Shown here one piece after another: positions 25,922 through 34,278 of a stretch of DNA of 64,000 nucleotides. The stretch is from contig NZ_AP014862.1 of the NCBI RefSeq assembly GCF_002355475.1, forward strand, positions 2,604,001 to 2,668,000, read 5' to 3'. The notes below the pieces were generated by a model. That model was not told where the DNA came from, made no database searches, and saw only the letters and a program-made list of their open reading frames with translations. The stretch's first letter is position 1; each line of letters opens with the position of its first letter. The position numbers and the translations under genes are program-made. This stretch comes from Pseudomonas furukawaii. GTDB taxonomy: Bacteria > Pseudomonadota > Gammaproteobacteria > Pseudomonadales > Pseudomonadaceae.

Positions 25922-25943
25922 AGTGAAATTGTCTTTCATGACA
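25922..25943 (-). promoter_or_regulatory. Partial copy of the C1/C2 activator site upstream of the AraC gene
   Basis: On the reverse strand TGTCATGAAA begins at 25943, identical to the first ten bases of the elements at 18098 and 26063. TGAC begins 21 bp later at 25922, but the rest of that second repeat does not match. The site lies about 100 bp upstream of the AraC start codon and could mediate autoregulation. It is also an inverted repeat, TTGTC and GACAA, around the centre. Confidence 0.5.
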
Positions 25944-26062
25944 ACGCCTGGCCATGTCCCCGAACGGACCCCTAGTGAGTAAAGCCAATCCACGGAAACA
26001 GGCCCAGGCCGCGAGCGGCGAGGCCCACAGTTCGGGATGGCCGGGGGAAGGGGCGGTCGGGC

Positions 26063-26126
26063 TGTCATGAAATGCGAAGTGCCTGACGCCCTATGAAAAG
26101 CGACCCACCCCTGGCGTCCCTAATGT
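26063..26126 (+). promoter_or_regulatory. Activator site and promoter of operon C2 (matches 18098-18161)
   Basis: Direct repeats TGTCATGAAATGCGAAGT (26063-26080) and TGACGCCCTATGAAAAGC (26084-26101) are 21 bp apart, and the -10 box TAATGT is at 26121-26126. Position for position this is the element of operon C1: the first 12 bases and the block CGCCCTATGA are identical, and the -10 is 58 bp from the start of the first repeat in both. The predicted leader before the GTG at 26188 is about 55 bases. Confidence 0.8.
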
Positions 26127-26187
26127 AGGCATCACCAAGAACCTGAGGACGCGCTGGCCAGCCCAGCGACCGCATCAAGGTGATGAC

Positions 26188-26748
26188 GTGAAAGACGACC
26201 GCACAACCATCCTTATCGTCCCCGGCCTGCGCGAGCACGTGCCGGAGCACTGGCAGACCCTGCTTGCCGCGAAGCTGCCCAAGGTACGCAGCGTTCCTCC
26301 GCTGGAGCGGGACAAGCTGAGCCTGCCGGCACGGGTCGAGGCCATCCAGCACGAGCTGGAGCGGATCGACGGCCCGGTCATCCTGGTGGCCCACAGCGCC
26401 GGCGTACTGATGGTGGTGCACTGGGCGGCGCGTTACCAACGTCCGATCAAGGGCGCGCTGCTGGCCACGCCGCCGGACCTCGACGCCACCTGGCCGGACA
26501 ACTACCCCAGCCCCACGACCCTGCGGGAGAACGGCTGGACGCCGCTGCCGCGCCAGCCGCTGCCTTTCCCCAGCCTGCTGGCCGCCAGCGACGACGACCA
26601 CCTCGCCAGCCCAGGGGCCGTGCGCCGCATGGCCATGGACTGGGGCTCCACCCTGGTGGAGCTGGGCAGCGTCGGCCACCTCAACCCGGCCTCGGGTTAC
26701 GGCGAATGGCCCCGGGCACAGCAACTGATCCAGGTGCTGGATCACTGA
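26188..26748 (+). CDS. RBBP9/YdeN-family alpha/beta hydrolase
   Basis: 186 residues from a GTG start preceded by AAGGTG. The nucleophile elbow is AHSAGVL (Ser near residue 72), the acid is in ASDDDHLASP, and the histidine in GSVGHLNPASGYGEWP. Small serine hydrolases of this group have poorly known natural substrates, usually esters. It is the first gene of operon C2, ahead of the envelope module, and is likely co-induced with operon C1. It could open an ester of the imported substrate. The 127 bp that follow contain a short hairpin but no gene. Confidence 0.88.
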   Translation: MKDDRTTILIVPGLREHVPEHWQTLLAAKLPKVRSVPPLERDKLSLPARVEAIQHELERIDGPVILVAHSAGVLMVVHWAARYQRPIKGALLATPPDLDATWPDNYPSPTTLRENGWTPLPRQPLPFPSLLAASDDDHLASPGAVRRMAMDWGSTLVELGSVGHLNPASGYGEWPRAQQLIQVLDH

Positions 26749-26765
26749 TCCGGCACGACGAACCA

Positions 26766-26782
26766 CGCCCGGGAGCCGGGCG
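26766..26782 (+). other. Short GC-rich hairpin before the DUF1302 gene
   Basis: CGCCCGG-gag-CCGGGCG is a perfect 7-bp stem in the leader between the hydrolase and the DUF1302 gene. No T-run follows. It may protect or process the mRNA at this boundary. Confidence 0.45.
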
Positions 26783-26875
26783 AGAGGGGCGCGCGGTGAT
26801 GCAACCAGCCGCACGCGGACCAGGCAGGGAGCTCGACCAGGGTTGCGTCATTACAACAAGAAGCGGAGCCAACGC

Positions 26876-28792
26876 ATGAAGAACAACAACCCGCAGGCCC
26901 ACCTGCGCAAGTGCCTGCTCGCCTCGGCCATCGCCGCCGGACTGGGTATTCCCGCCGCGCAGGCCTTCGAGGTCGACACCGGGAATCCGGACTGGAGCAT
27001 TCGCTTCGACAACACCCTGAAGTACAACTACGGGGTGCGGACCGAAAGCGCCGACAAGACCCTGCTGGCGACGCCGAACAACAATGACGGCGATTACAAC
27101 TTCCGTCGCTCCGGCACCAACATCACCAACCGCGTTGACCTGCTGACCGAATTGGACGTGATCCACGGCGGCAACAAGGGCTTCCGCGTCAGCGCCGCCA
27201 GCTGGTACGACAAGGCCTACGACAACACCGGTTCCAACTCCAACCCCTTCGTCAACGGCAACGATGCCTTCTCGGCCATCGTCGGCCAGCCGGGAACCGG
27301 CAGCGCCGGGTTCGGCAGCCCGCACCTGTCCAACTACGCCCAGCGCTACTACAGCGGCCCGTCCGGCGAGATCCTCGACGCCTTCGTGTTCTACAGCACC
27401 GAAGTCGGCGAGGAGTCCCTGTTCAGCATCAAGGCCGGCCAGCACAACGTTTACTGGGGCGAGACCCTCCTCAACCCGGTTCATGCCATCAGCTACGGCC
27501 AGTCCGGCCTGGACCTGGCCAAGCTGGCCGCCGCCCCCGGCACCGAGGCCAAGGAGCTGTTCGTTCCGCGCAACCAGATCTCCGCCTCCTTCACCCTCAA
27601 TCCCGAGCTGACGGTGGCCGCCCAGTACTTCCTGGAGTGGGACGCCGCGCGCCTGCCCGAGGCCGGCACCTACTACGGCAGCTCGGACCTGGTGGGCTTC
27701 GGTGCCCAGTCCTTCCTCCTCGGCCACACCGGCGGTCCCGGCCTGGCCGGTCCCAGCGGCACCCTCACCACCATCCGCCGTGGCCACGACTACGAGCCGG
27801 ACAAGCGCGGCGACTGGGGCCTGATGCTCAAGTGGTCCCCCGAATGGCTGGACGGCACCCTCGGCGCCTACTACCGCGAGACCTCGGAGATCCTGCCGCA
27901 GGCGGTGCTGGACGGCACCGGGCTTACCGCAGCGGGCGCCGGCGGCCCCATCGCCAACGTGCGCAACTCCATCAGCACCACCAGCTACCAGTTCGCCTAC
28001 GCCGACGACATCAAGATCCTGGGCCTGAGCCTGTCCAAGGACATCGGCGGCGTCAGCGTGGCCAGCGACCTGAACGTTCGCCACAACATGCCGCTGGCGA
28101 GCATCCCGGCCATCCTCAGTGACGCAGGCCCCGGTGGCCTGGCCGCCGGCCTCGGCCTGCTGCCGGCGCGGGTGCCCGGCACCGGCGTGATCACCGACGT
28201 GCCCCAGGACGGCGACAGCCTGAGCGCCACCGGCGACACCCTGCACTGGACGATCAATGGCCTGATGGCCATCGGCGACACGCCGCTGTTCGATGCCGCG
28301 TCCCTGCTGGGGGAGCTCTACTACAGCAACCTGCTGAAGCTCGATAGCCACAACGAGGCGCTCTACAAGGGCAAGGACAGCTATCGCGGCATCGACAAGC
28401 CCACCCGCGACAACTGGGGCCTGGCGGTGAACTTCACCCCCACCTGGTACCAGGTCTTCCCGGGCGTCGACCTTTCCGCCCCGATGTCCGTCAACGTCGG
28501 CCTGGACGGTGTTTCCCCGGTCCAGGGGGGCGGCGCCGAGGACACCGGCAACTACTCGGTCGGCGTCGGCGCGGCCATCTACAACCAGTACTTCGTCGAC
28601 CTGAAGTACGTGGATTCCTTCGGTGATGCCGAGAAATGCCAGGACGGCGCCACCGACGGCTCGACACCCAACGCACTGGACGCCACTCAGCGCTACACCT
28701 GCTACGCGGGGGGGTACTCCTCCTTCTCCGGCGGCGGGGCTACCACGGAAGACCGTGGCGCGGTTTACCTGACCTTCAAGACCACCTTCTGA
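26876..28792 (+). CDS. DUF1302 outer-membrane beta-barrel protein, copy 1
   Basis: 638 residues from ATG 26876 (GCGGAG upstream). Signal peptide about 1-30, ending PAAQA, then FEVDTGNPDWSIRFDNTLKY, the standard DUF1302 start. The chain alternates polar and hydrophobic residues with many Tyr, Gly and Asn, and ends in the outer-membrane signature TFKTTF with C-terminal Phe. A large porin-like barrel is expected. It is followed by DUF1329, YCF48 and RND genes in the same order as the second copy at 44092. The set is common in bacteria that grow on hydrophobic compounds. Its direct biochemical role is not established. Confidence 0.88.
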   Translation: MKNNNPQAHLRKCLLASAIAAGLGIPAAQAFEVDTGNPDWSIRFDNTLKYNYGVRTESADKTLLATPNNNDGDYNFRRSGTNITNRVDLLTELDVIHGGNKGFRVSAASWYDKAYDNTGSNSNPFVNGNDAFSAIVGQPGTGSAGFGSPHLSNYAQRYYSGPSGEILDAFVFYSTEVGEESLFSIKAGQHNVYWGETLLNPVHAISYGQSGLDLAKLAAAPGTEAKELFVPRNQISASFTLNPELTVAAQYFLEWDAARLPEAGTYYGSSDLVGFGAQSFLLGHTGGPGLAGPSGTLTTIRRGHDYEPDKRGDWGLMLKWSPEWLDGTLGAYYRETSEILPQAVLDGTGLTAAGAGGPIANVRNSISTTSYQFAYADDIKILGLSLSKDIGGVSVASDLNVRHNMPLASIPAILSDAGPGGLAAGLGLLPARVPGTGVITDVPQDGDSLSATGDTLHWTINGLMAIGDTPLFDAASLLGELYYSNLLKLDSHNEALYKGKDSYRGIDKPTRDNWGLAVNFTPTWYQVFPGVDLSAPMSVNVGLDGVSPVQGGGAEDTGNYSVGVGAAIYNQYFVDLKYVDSFGDAEKCQDGATDGSTPNALDATQRYTCYAGGYSSFSGGGATTEDRGAVYLTFKTTF

Positions 28793-28832
28793 TAATCCCC
28801 ATCGCTCGAAGAACGAGCAGGAGACCTACGAG

Positions 28833-30191
28833 ATGAAATTCGTGAAAAGTCTGATGGCGGCTTCCCTCGCGGTGGCCATTGCAGGTGCCGCCCAGGCCGC
28901 CGTTTCCCCTGAGGAGGCCGCAAAGCTGGGCACCAGCCTGACCCTGGTGGGTGCCGAAAAGGCCGCCAGCGCGGACGGCTCCATTCCCGCCTACGAGGGT
29001 GGCCTGACCACCGCCCCGGCAGGCTTCAAGGCCGGCGACAGCATGCGCCCGGACCCCTTCGCCGATGAGAAGCCGGTGCTGGTGATCGACGGCAAGAACG
29101 TCGACCAGTACAAGGACCTGCTGAGCGCCACCACGGTCGAGCTGGCCAAGCGTTATCCGGGCTTCCGCGTCGACGTCTACCCGACCCACCGCACCGTCGC
29201 CATGCCCCAGGCGGTGCTGGACAACGCGGTGAAGAACGCCACCGGCGCCAAGTCCAGCAACGGCGGACTGGCCATCGAGAACGTGCTGCCGGGCGTGCCC
29301 TTCCCGATTCCCCAGTCGGGCGCCGAGGCCATGTGGAACCACCTGCTGCGCTACCAGGGCGTGACCATCAACTCCAAGTACGACTCCTGGAACGTGGATG
29401 CCGCCGGCGTCGCCACCCTGGCCACCACCGGCCAGGCCTTCATCAACTACCCGATCTACCAGGACCTGTCCCAGCCCATCAACGATACCGACGTGTATTA
29501 CCAGATGAAGCTGTACTACACCGGCCCGGCCCGCCGTGCCGGCGAGGCCATCATGCTCAAGGACGCCGCCAACGCCGTGGAGCAGCCGCGCCGCGCCTGG
29601 CAGTACCTGCCCGGCCAGCGCCGGGTGAAGCTGGCGCCGAACCTGGCCTACGACACCCCCAACCCCGGTACCGCCGGCGCCGGCACCTACGACGACGTGT
29701 TCGTCTTCAACGGTGCCCTGGACCGCTACGACTGGAAGCTGGTGGGCAAGCAGGACATGATCGTGCCCTACAACACCTACAAGCTGACCTACGCCCAGGA
29801 TCCCAAGGCCCTGACCACGCCCAACCACCTCGCGCCCGACCAGGTGCGCTGGGAGAAGCACCGGGTCTGGGTCGTCGAAGGCACCCTGAAGTCGGGCGCG
29901 CGCCACATCTACGCCAAGCGCCGCTTCTACCTGGACGAAGACAGCTGGGTGGCCCTGGCCTCCGACCAGTACGACGCCCGTGGGCAGATCTACCGTGGCT
30001 CCTTCGCCTTCCTCAGCCAGAGCTACGACAAGCAGGTGCCCGACACCACGCCCTTCGTGATCTACGACCTGGTGGGCAACTCCTACAACATCAACGGCAT
30101 CGTCGGCCCCTACGGCGGCATCCGTTACATCGAGCCCCTGGCCAAGTCCCAGTGGGCCGCCGAGTCCCTGGCCGGCGCCGGCATTCGCTGA
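28833..30191 (+). CDS. DUF1329 periplasmic protein (LolA/LolB-like fold expected), copy 1
   Basis: 452 residues with an AGGAG ribosome site. Signal peptide 1-22 (ending AAQA), then AVSPEEAAKLGTSLTLVGAE and ADGSIPAYEGG, the DUF1329 hallmark. Later landmarks are PFPIPQSGAEAMWNHLLRYQ and RRVKLAPNLAYDTPNP. Proteins of this family are predicted to share the lipid-binding LolA/LolB half-barrel, so it may shuttle a hydrophobic ligand across the periplasm between the RND pump and the DUF1302 barrel. That role is inference. A terminator-like hairpin follows directly. Confidence 0.88.
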   Translation: MKFVKSLMAASLAVAIAGAAQAAVSPEEAAKLGTSLTLVGAEKAASADGSIPAYEGGLTTAPAGFKAGDSMRPDPFADEKPVLVIDGKNVDQYKDLLSATTVELAKRYPGFRVDVYPTHRTVAMPQAVLDNAVKNATGAKSSNGGLAIENVLPGVPFPIPQSGAEAMWNHLLRYQGVTINSKYDSWNVDAAGVATLATTGQAFINYPIYQDLSQPINDTDVYYQMKLYYTGPARRAGEAIMLKDAANAVEQPRRAWQYLPGQRRVKLAPNLAYDTPNPGTAGAGTYDDVFVFNGALDRYDWKLVGKQDMIVPYNTYKLTYAQDPKALTTPNHLAPDQVRWEKHRVWVVEGTLKSGARHIYAKRRFYLDEDSWVALASDQYDARGQIYRGSFAFLSQSYDKQVPDTTPFVIYDLVGNSYNINGIVGPYGGIRYIEPLAKSQWAAESLAGAGIR

Positions 30192-30196
30192 GCCAG

Positions 30197-30247
30197 GTGG
30201 GTTGCCGCCCCTTCGAGTGTGGGGGCGGCAACCACTTTTCTTTCAGA
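30197..30247 (+). terminator. Terminator-like hairpin inside operon C2
   Basis: GTGGGTTGCCGCCCC pairs with GGGGCGGCAACCAC (one bulge) around a short loop and is followed by TTTTCTTT. It lies between the DUF1329 and YCF48 genes and should let only part of transcription continue. The second copy of the module also has a hairpin at the same boundary (47156). Confidence 0.78.
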
Positions 30248-30257
30248 GGACCTCCCC

Positions 30258-31310
30258 ATGATTCCCTTCACGTTCATCGCCCTGGGCCTGGCCCTGGCGG
30301 CGGGCACCTGCGGCGCCGCGCCCCTGGTGGATGTGCTCGACTTGCCGGCCGCCCGCAGCGAGCTGGCGGTGCGCAGCCCCTTGCTGGACCTGGCCCAGGC
30401 CGGGTCGCGGCTGGTCGCCGTGGGCCAGCGCGGCCACATCCTCTATTCCGACGACCAGGGCCGGAGCTGGAACCAGGCCCGCGTGCCCGTCAGTTCCGAC
30501 CTGACCGCGGTGCACTTTCCCACGCCCACCCAGGGCTGGGCCGTGGGCCACGATGGCGTGGTGCTGCACAGCGACGACGGCGGCGCCAGCTGGGTCCGGC
30601 AACTGGATGGTCGCCAGATCGGCCGCCTGGTGCAGGATTTCTACGCATCCCGCGCGGACGCGGCGCAATGGCTGGACGAAGGCCGGCGGCTGGAGCAGGA
30701 CGGGGCCGACAAGCCCTTCCTCGACCTCTGGTTCAGCGACGAGCGCAATGGTTTCGTCGTGGGCGCCTTCAACCTGATCTTCCGCACCCGCGATGGCGGA
30801 CAGAGCTGGGAGCCCTGGCTGGACCGCACCGACAACCCCTCGGCCTACCACCTCGGCGCCATCGCCAGCGACGGCGAGGGGCTGTACATCGCCGGCGAAC
30901 AGGGCCTGCTGCTGCGCCTGGACCCGGCCGGCGAACGTTTCACCGCCCTGGCCTCGCCCTACGCGGGCAGCTACTTCGGCCTGGTCGCCGAGCCCGGCGT
31001 GCTGCTGGTCCACGGCCTGCGCGGCCACGCCTACCGCAGCCACGACGGCGGCGACAGCTGGAGCCCGGTGGACACCGGACTCAACGCCAGCATCACCGCA
31101 TCGGCGAAGGATGGGGCAGGGCGCCTGTACCTGTTCAGCCAGACCGGCCAGGCGCTGGTCAGCGCGGATAAGGGCGCACACTTCCAGCCCCTGGACCTCG
31201 GCCAGCCCGTGCCGGTCTATGGCGCGCTGGTGTCCGCCGATGCCGGACTGCTGCTGGCGGGCGCGCGTGGCGTCGTCCTACGTCCCCTGGCTCCGGCCCA
31301 ACAAGAATAA
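30258..31310 (+). CDS. YCF48/BNR-repeat beta-propeller protein, copy 1
   Basis: 350 residues from ATG 30258 after AGAGGAC. N-terminal signal sequence (about 1-22). Asp-box repeats typical of BNR and YCF48 propellers appear as SDDQGRSW, SDDGGASW, TRDGGQSW and SHDGGDSW, spaced along the chain. YCF48 itself helps assemble photosystem II; in this context a periplasmic scaffold or assembly factor for the RND transporter encoded 17 bp downstream is more sensible. It is paralogous to the gene at 47205. No sialidase catalytic residues are evident. Confidence 0.87.
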   Translation: MIPFTFIALGLALAAGTCGAAPLVDVLDLPAARSELAVRSPLLDLAQAGSRLVAVGQRGHILYSDDQGRSWNQARVPVSSDLTAVHFPTPTQGWAVGHDGVVLHSDDGGASWVRQLDGRQIGRLVQDFYASRADAAQWLDEGRRLEQDGADKPFLDLWFSDERNGFVVGAFNLIFRTRDGGQSWEPWLDRTDNPSAYHLGAIASDGEGLYIAGEQGLLLRLDPAGERFTALASPYAGSYFGLVAEPGVLLVHGLRGHAYRSHDGGDSWSPVDTGLNASITASAKDGAGRLYLFSQTGQALVSADKGAHFQPLDLGQPVPVYGALVSADAGLLLAGARGVVLRPLAPAQQE

Positions 31311-31327
31311 GAGAGAGGCGATTCCCC

Positions 31328-33775
31328 ATGGGTGCCATGAAAGAAGGCGTGATGCCGATCATCCAGAACCTCGAAGATTTCGATCCCCGGAGCGGCAACC
31401 TGCTGGAGCGCCTGGTGTTCAACAACCGGCTGCCGTTCATGCTCGGCATCCTGCTGGTCACCCTGGTGCTGGGCTACATGGCCCTGACCCGATTGGAGCT
31501 GCGTCCCAGTTTCGAGAAGATGATTCCCCAGGGGCATCCCTACATCCAGAACTTCCTGGAGAACCGCAAGGCCCTGCGTGGCCTGGGCAACAGCGTGCGG
31601 GTGGTGGTGGAGAATCCCCGTGGCGACATCTTCGATCCGGCCTACCTCGACGCCCTGAAACAGATCCACGACGAGCTCTTCCTCACCGACGGCGTCGACC
31701 GTGCCTGGATGAAGTCCCTCTGGGCGCCTGGCGTGCGCTGGACCGAGGTGACCGAGGAGGGTTTCCAGGGTGGCCCGGTGATGCCCGACGGCTACGACGG
31801 TTCGCCCGCCAGCATCGAGCAGCTGCGGCAGAACATCGCCCGCGCCGGCATCGTCGGCAGCCTGGTGGCCAACGACTTCAAGTCCACCATGCTGGTGGTG
31901 CCCCTGCTGGATCGCGCCAGCGCCGGCAGCCACGGCGTGGACTACCACGCCTTCTCCCGCACCCTGGAAGACCAGCTGCGCCTGCGCTTCGAGTTCCAGG
32001 GCGACCGGGCGGCCCAGGCCTCCGGCGAGGAGGGGCAGGGCGCCATCAAGGTCCGGGTCATCGGCTTCGCCAAGCTGGTGGGGGACCTGATCGACGGCCT
32101 GATGCGGGTCATGGTGTTCTTCGGCCTGGCCGTGGTCACCGCCTTCTTCATCATCCTGGCCTACACCCGCTGCCTGCGCAGCAGCCTGCTGGTGATCCTC
32201 TGCTCCTTGCTGGCGGTGGTCTGGCAGCTGGGGATAGTCGCCTGGATGGGCTATGCGCTGGACCCTTATTCCATCCTGGTGCCTTTCCTGATCTTCGCCA
32301 TCGGCGTGTCCCACGCCACCCAGAAGATGAACGGCATCATGCAGGACATCGGCCGGGGCACCCATCGCCTGGTGGCGGCGCGCAACACCTTCCGCCGCCT
32401 GTTTCTCGCCGGGGTCACCGCCTTGCTGGCCGACGCCGTGGGCTTCGCCGTGCTGATGCTGATCGACATCCCGGTGATCCAGGACCTGGCCATCACCGCC
32501 AGCATCGGCGTGGCGGTGCTGATCTTCACCACCCTGCTGATGATGCCGGTGGCGCTGTCCTATACCGGGGTCGGTGCCCGCGCCGCCGAACGTGCCCTGC
32601 GCATCGACTCCAACGCCGAGGCGCACAAGGGCTTCGGTCATGTCTGGGACTTCCTCGACCGCTTCACCGAGCGGCGCTGGGCATTGCCCACGGTGGCGCT
32701 GGCCCTGGCCATGGGCGTGGGCGGTTTCCTGGTGAGCCTGAACCTCGAGATCGGCGACCTGGACGCCGGCGCCCCGGAGCTGCGCCCGGACTCCCGCTAC
32801 AACCGTGACAACGCCTACATCACCAGCCATTACGCGCTGTCCAGCGACCTTTTCGCGGTGATGGTGAAGACGCCGCCGGAAGGCTGCCTGAACTACCAGA
32901 CCCTGATCCAGGCCGACCGCCTGGCCTGGGCCCTGCAGCAGCACCCGAACGTGCAGGCCACCAGCTCCCTGGCCAACGCCGTGCGGCAGATCACCGCCGG
33001 CACCTACGAGGGCAACCCCAAGTTCCTCAGCGTGCAGCGCAACCAGGACGTGCTCAACTACGCGGCCCAGCAGGCCTCGGTGAACACCCCCGAGCTGTTC
33101 AATACCGACTGCTCGCTGATGCCGGTCATCGCCTTCCTCAAGGACCACAAGGCGCAGACCCTGGACGAGGTGGTCGCCATCGCCGAAGGCTTCGCCGCCG
33201 AGAACAGCGGGCCGGACCGGCAGTTCCTTTTGGCGGCGGGCAGCGCGGGCATCGAGGCGGTGACCAACAGCGTGGTCCGCGAGGCCAACCGCACCATGCT
33301 GTTCTACGTCTACCTGGCGGTGACGGTGTTCTGCCTGATCACCTTCCGCAGCTGGCGGGCGACCCTGGTGGCGCTGCTGCCCCTGGTGCTGACCTCCATC
33401 CTCTGCGAGGCGCTGATGGTGGCCATGGGAATCGGCGTCAAGGTAGCGACCCTGCCGGTGATCGCGCTGGGCGTGGGCATCGGTGTGGACTACGCGCTCT
33501 ACCTGCTCAGCGTGCAGCTGCAGTTCCAGCGCCAGGGGCTGCCGTTGGCGCTGGCCTACAAGCGTGCGGTGGCCTTCACCGGCCGCGTGGTGGGGCTGGT
33601 GGGCATCACCCTGGCGGCCGGCGTCATCACCTGGGCCTGGTCGCCGATCAAGTTCCAGGCCGACATGGGCATCCTGCTGACCTTCATGTTCCTCTGGAAC
33701 ATGGTGGGGGCGCTGATCCTGATTCCGGCGCTGTCCCATTTCCTCCTGCGCAACAAGGCCGTCGAGCCCGCCTGA
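31328..33775 (+). CDS. RND/MMPL-superfamily transporter, copy 1
   Basis: 815 residues, with the 1+5+1+5 membrane layout of MMPL and HpnN-type RND transporters: a first helix near residue 35, a large periplasmic loop starting LRPSFEKMIPQGHPYIQNFL, helices around 245-400, a second loop after EIGDLDAGAPELRPDSRY, and a final helix bundle with SILCEALMVAMGIGVKV. VPFLIFAIGVSHATQKMNG marks the sterol-sensing-like segment. Such pumps move lipids or other hydrophobic molecules using the proton gradient. With DUF1302, DUF1329 and YCF48 it should form a trans-envelope route. Direction of transport is not evident. Confidence 0.92.
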   Translation: MGAMKEGVMPIIQNLEDFDPRSGNLLERLVFNNRLPFMLGILLVTLVLGYMALTRLELRPSFEKMIPQGHPYIQNFLENRKALRGLGNSVRVVVENPRGDIFDPAYLDALKQIHDELFLTDGVDRAWMKSLWAPGVRWTEVTEEGFQGGPVMPDGYDGSPASIEQLRQNIARAGIVGSLVANDFKSTMLVVPLLDRASAGSHGVDYHAFSRTLEDQLRLRFEFQGDRAAQASGEEGQGAIKVRVIGFAKLVGDLIDGLMRVMVFFGLAVVTAFFIILAYTRCLRSSLLVILCSLLAVVWQLGIVAWMGYALDPYSILVPFLIFAIGVSHATQKMNGIMQDIGRGTHRLVAARNTFRRLFLAGVTALLADAVGFAVLMLIDIPVIQDLAITASIGVAVLIFTTLLMMPVALSYTGVGARAAERALRIDSNAEAHKGFGHVWDFLDRFTERRWALPTVALALAMGVGGFLVSLNLEIGDLDAGAPELRPDSRYNRDNAYITSHYALSSDLFAVMVKTPPEGCLNYQTLIQADRLAWALQQHPNVQATSSLANAVRQITAGTYEGNPKFLSVQRNQDVLNYAAQQASVNTPELFNTDCSLMPVIAFLKDHKAQTLDEVVAIAEGFAAENSGPDRQFLLAAGSAGIEAVTNSVVREANRTMLFYVYLAVTVFCLITFRSWRATLVALLPLVLTSILCEALMVAMGIGVKVATLPVIALGVGIGVDYALYLLSVQLQFQRQGLPLALAYKRAVAFTGRVVGLVGITLAAGVITWAWSPIKFQADMGILLTFMFLWNMVGALILIPALSHFLLRNKAVEPA

Positions 33776-33820
33776 AACGGCCCCTGCAGCCTGGGCAAGT
33801 TGGACTAATCTGGAGTGCGA

Positions 33821-33859
33821 GGGGCGCGAAAACCGGGTGGGAAACCCGGGCCGCGCCCC
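33821..33859 (+). other. Large two-part stem-loop between the RND and DUF3302 genes
   Basis: GGGGCGCG pairs with CGCGCCCC, and inside it CCGGGT pairs with ACCCGG, with a small asymmetric internal loop. There is no T-run. It separates the envelope module from the YiaW-YiaV pair and may mark an mRNA processing point or a weak terminator. Confidence 0.55.
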
Positions 33860-33921
33860 GACCCTCGAAGCGTCTGCAGGCCCGCCCCCAGTGGTCAGGG
33901 CCTCCATCAGGAAGATCCAGC

Positions 33922-34275
33922 ATGCTCGATTACATCGCCCTCGGCATTCTCTGCTTCGCGGCTGTCGTGTTGTTCTACGGAATCATCGTCCTGCACGACA
34001 TCCCCTACGAGATCGCCGTCCACCGCAACCATCCCCACCAGGACGCGATCCATGCGGCCGGCTGGGTCAGCCTGTTCACCCTCCACGCCTTGTGGCCCTT
34101 CCTCTGGATCTGGGCGATGTTGTACCGCGAGGACCGGGGCTGGGGATTCTCCACCGACAAACCGGGAGGGGCCGGCGTCGCCGACCTCGCCCAGGAGCTG
34201 GCGGCATTGCGCCAGCGCGTCGAGCAGCTGGAAGGCCAGCGCAACGCCGGCGCCGAAGCGCCCCGGGAGGAATGA
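33922..34275 (+). CDS. DUF3302 inner-membrane protein, YiaW-like
   Basis: 117 residues with two membrane helices (MLDYIALGILCFAAVVLFYG and AAGWVSLFTLHALWPFLWIW) and a cytoplasmic tail that forms a short coiled coil (LAQELAALRQRVEQLEGQ). This is the DUF3302 pattern of Escherichia coli YiaW. As in E. coli it is directly followed, three bases later, by a HlyD-type gene (YiaV-like). The pair is thought to act as a small membrane-fusion unit of unknown cargo. Its placement behind the RND gene suggests it belongs to the same envelope system. Confidence 0.87.
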   Translation: MLDYIALGILCFAAVVLFYGIIVLHDIPYEIAVHRNHPHQDAIHAAGWVSLFTLHALWPFLWIWAMLYREDRGWGFSTDKPGGAGVADLAQELAALRQRVEQLEGQRNAGAEAPREE

Positions 34276-34278
34276 GCC

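Larger units (their letters stand above)
25822..26187. other. 366-bp gene-free region between the AraC gene and operon C2
   Basis: I see no gene here. The region holds the candidate autoregulatory site at 25922-25943 and the C2 promoter at 26063-26126; the remainder has no clear element. Confidence 0.7.

Noticed and set aside
31217-33907. Very long open frame antisense to the first RND gene
   Set aside because: It mirrors a gene with clear family motifs; its translation is low-complexity, rich in Gly, Gln, His, Ala and Arg. Such frames arise from GC-rich third codon positions. The same holds for the antisense frames over 39755-43864 and 48244-51087.
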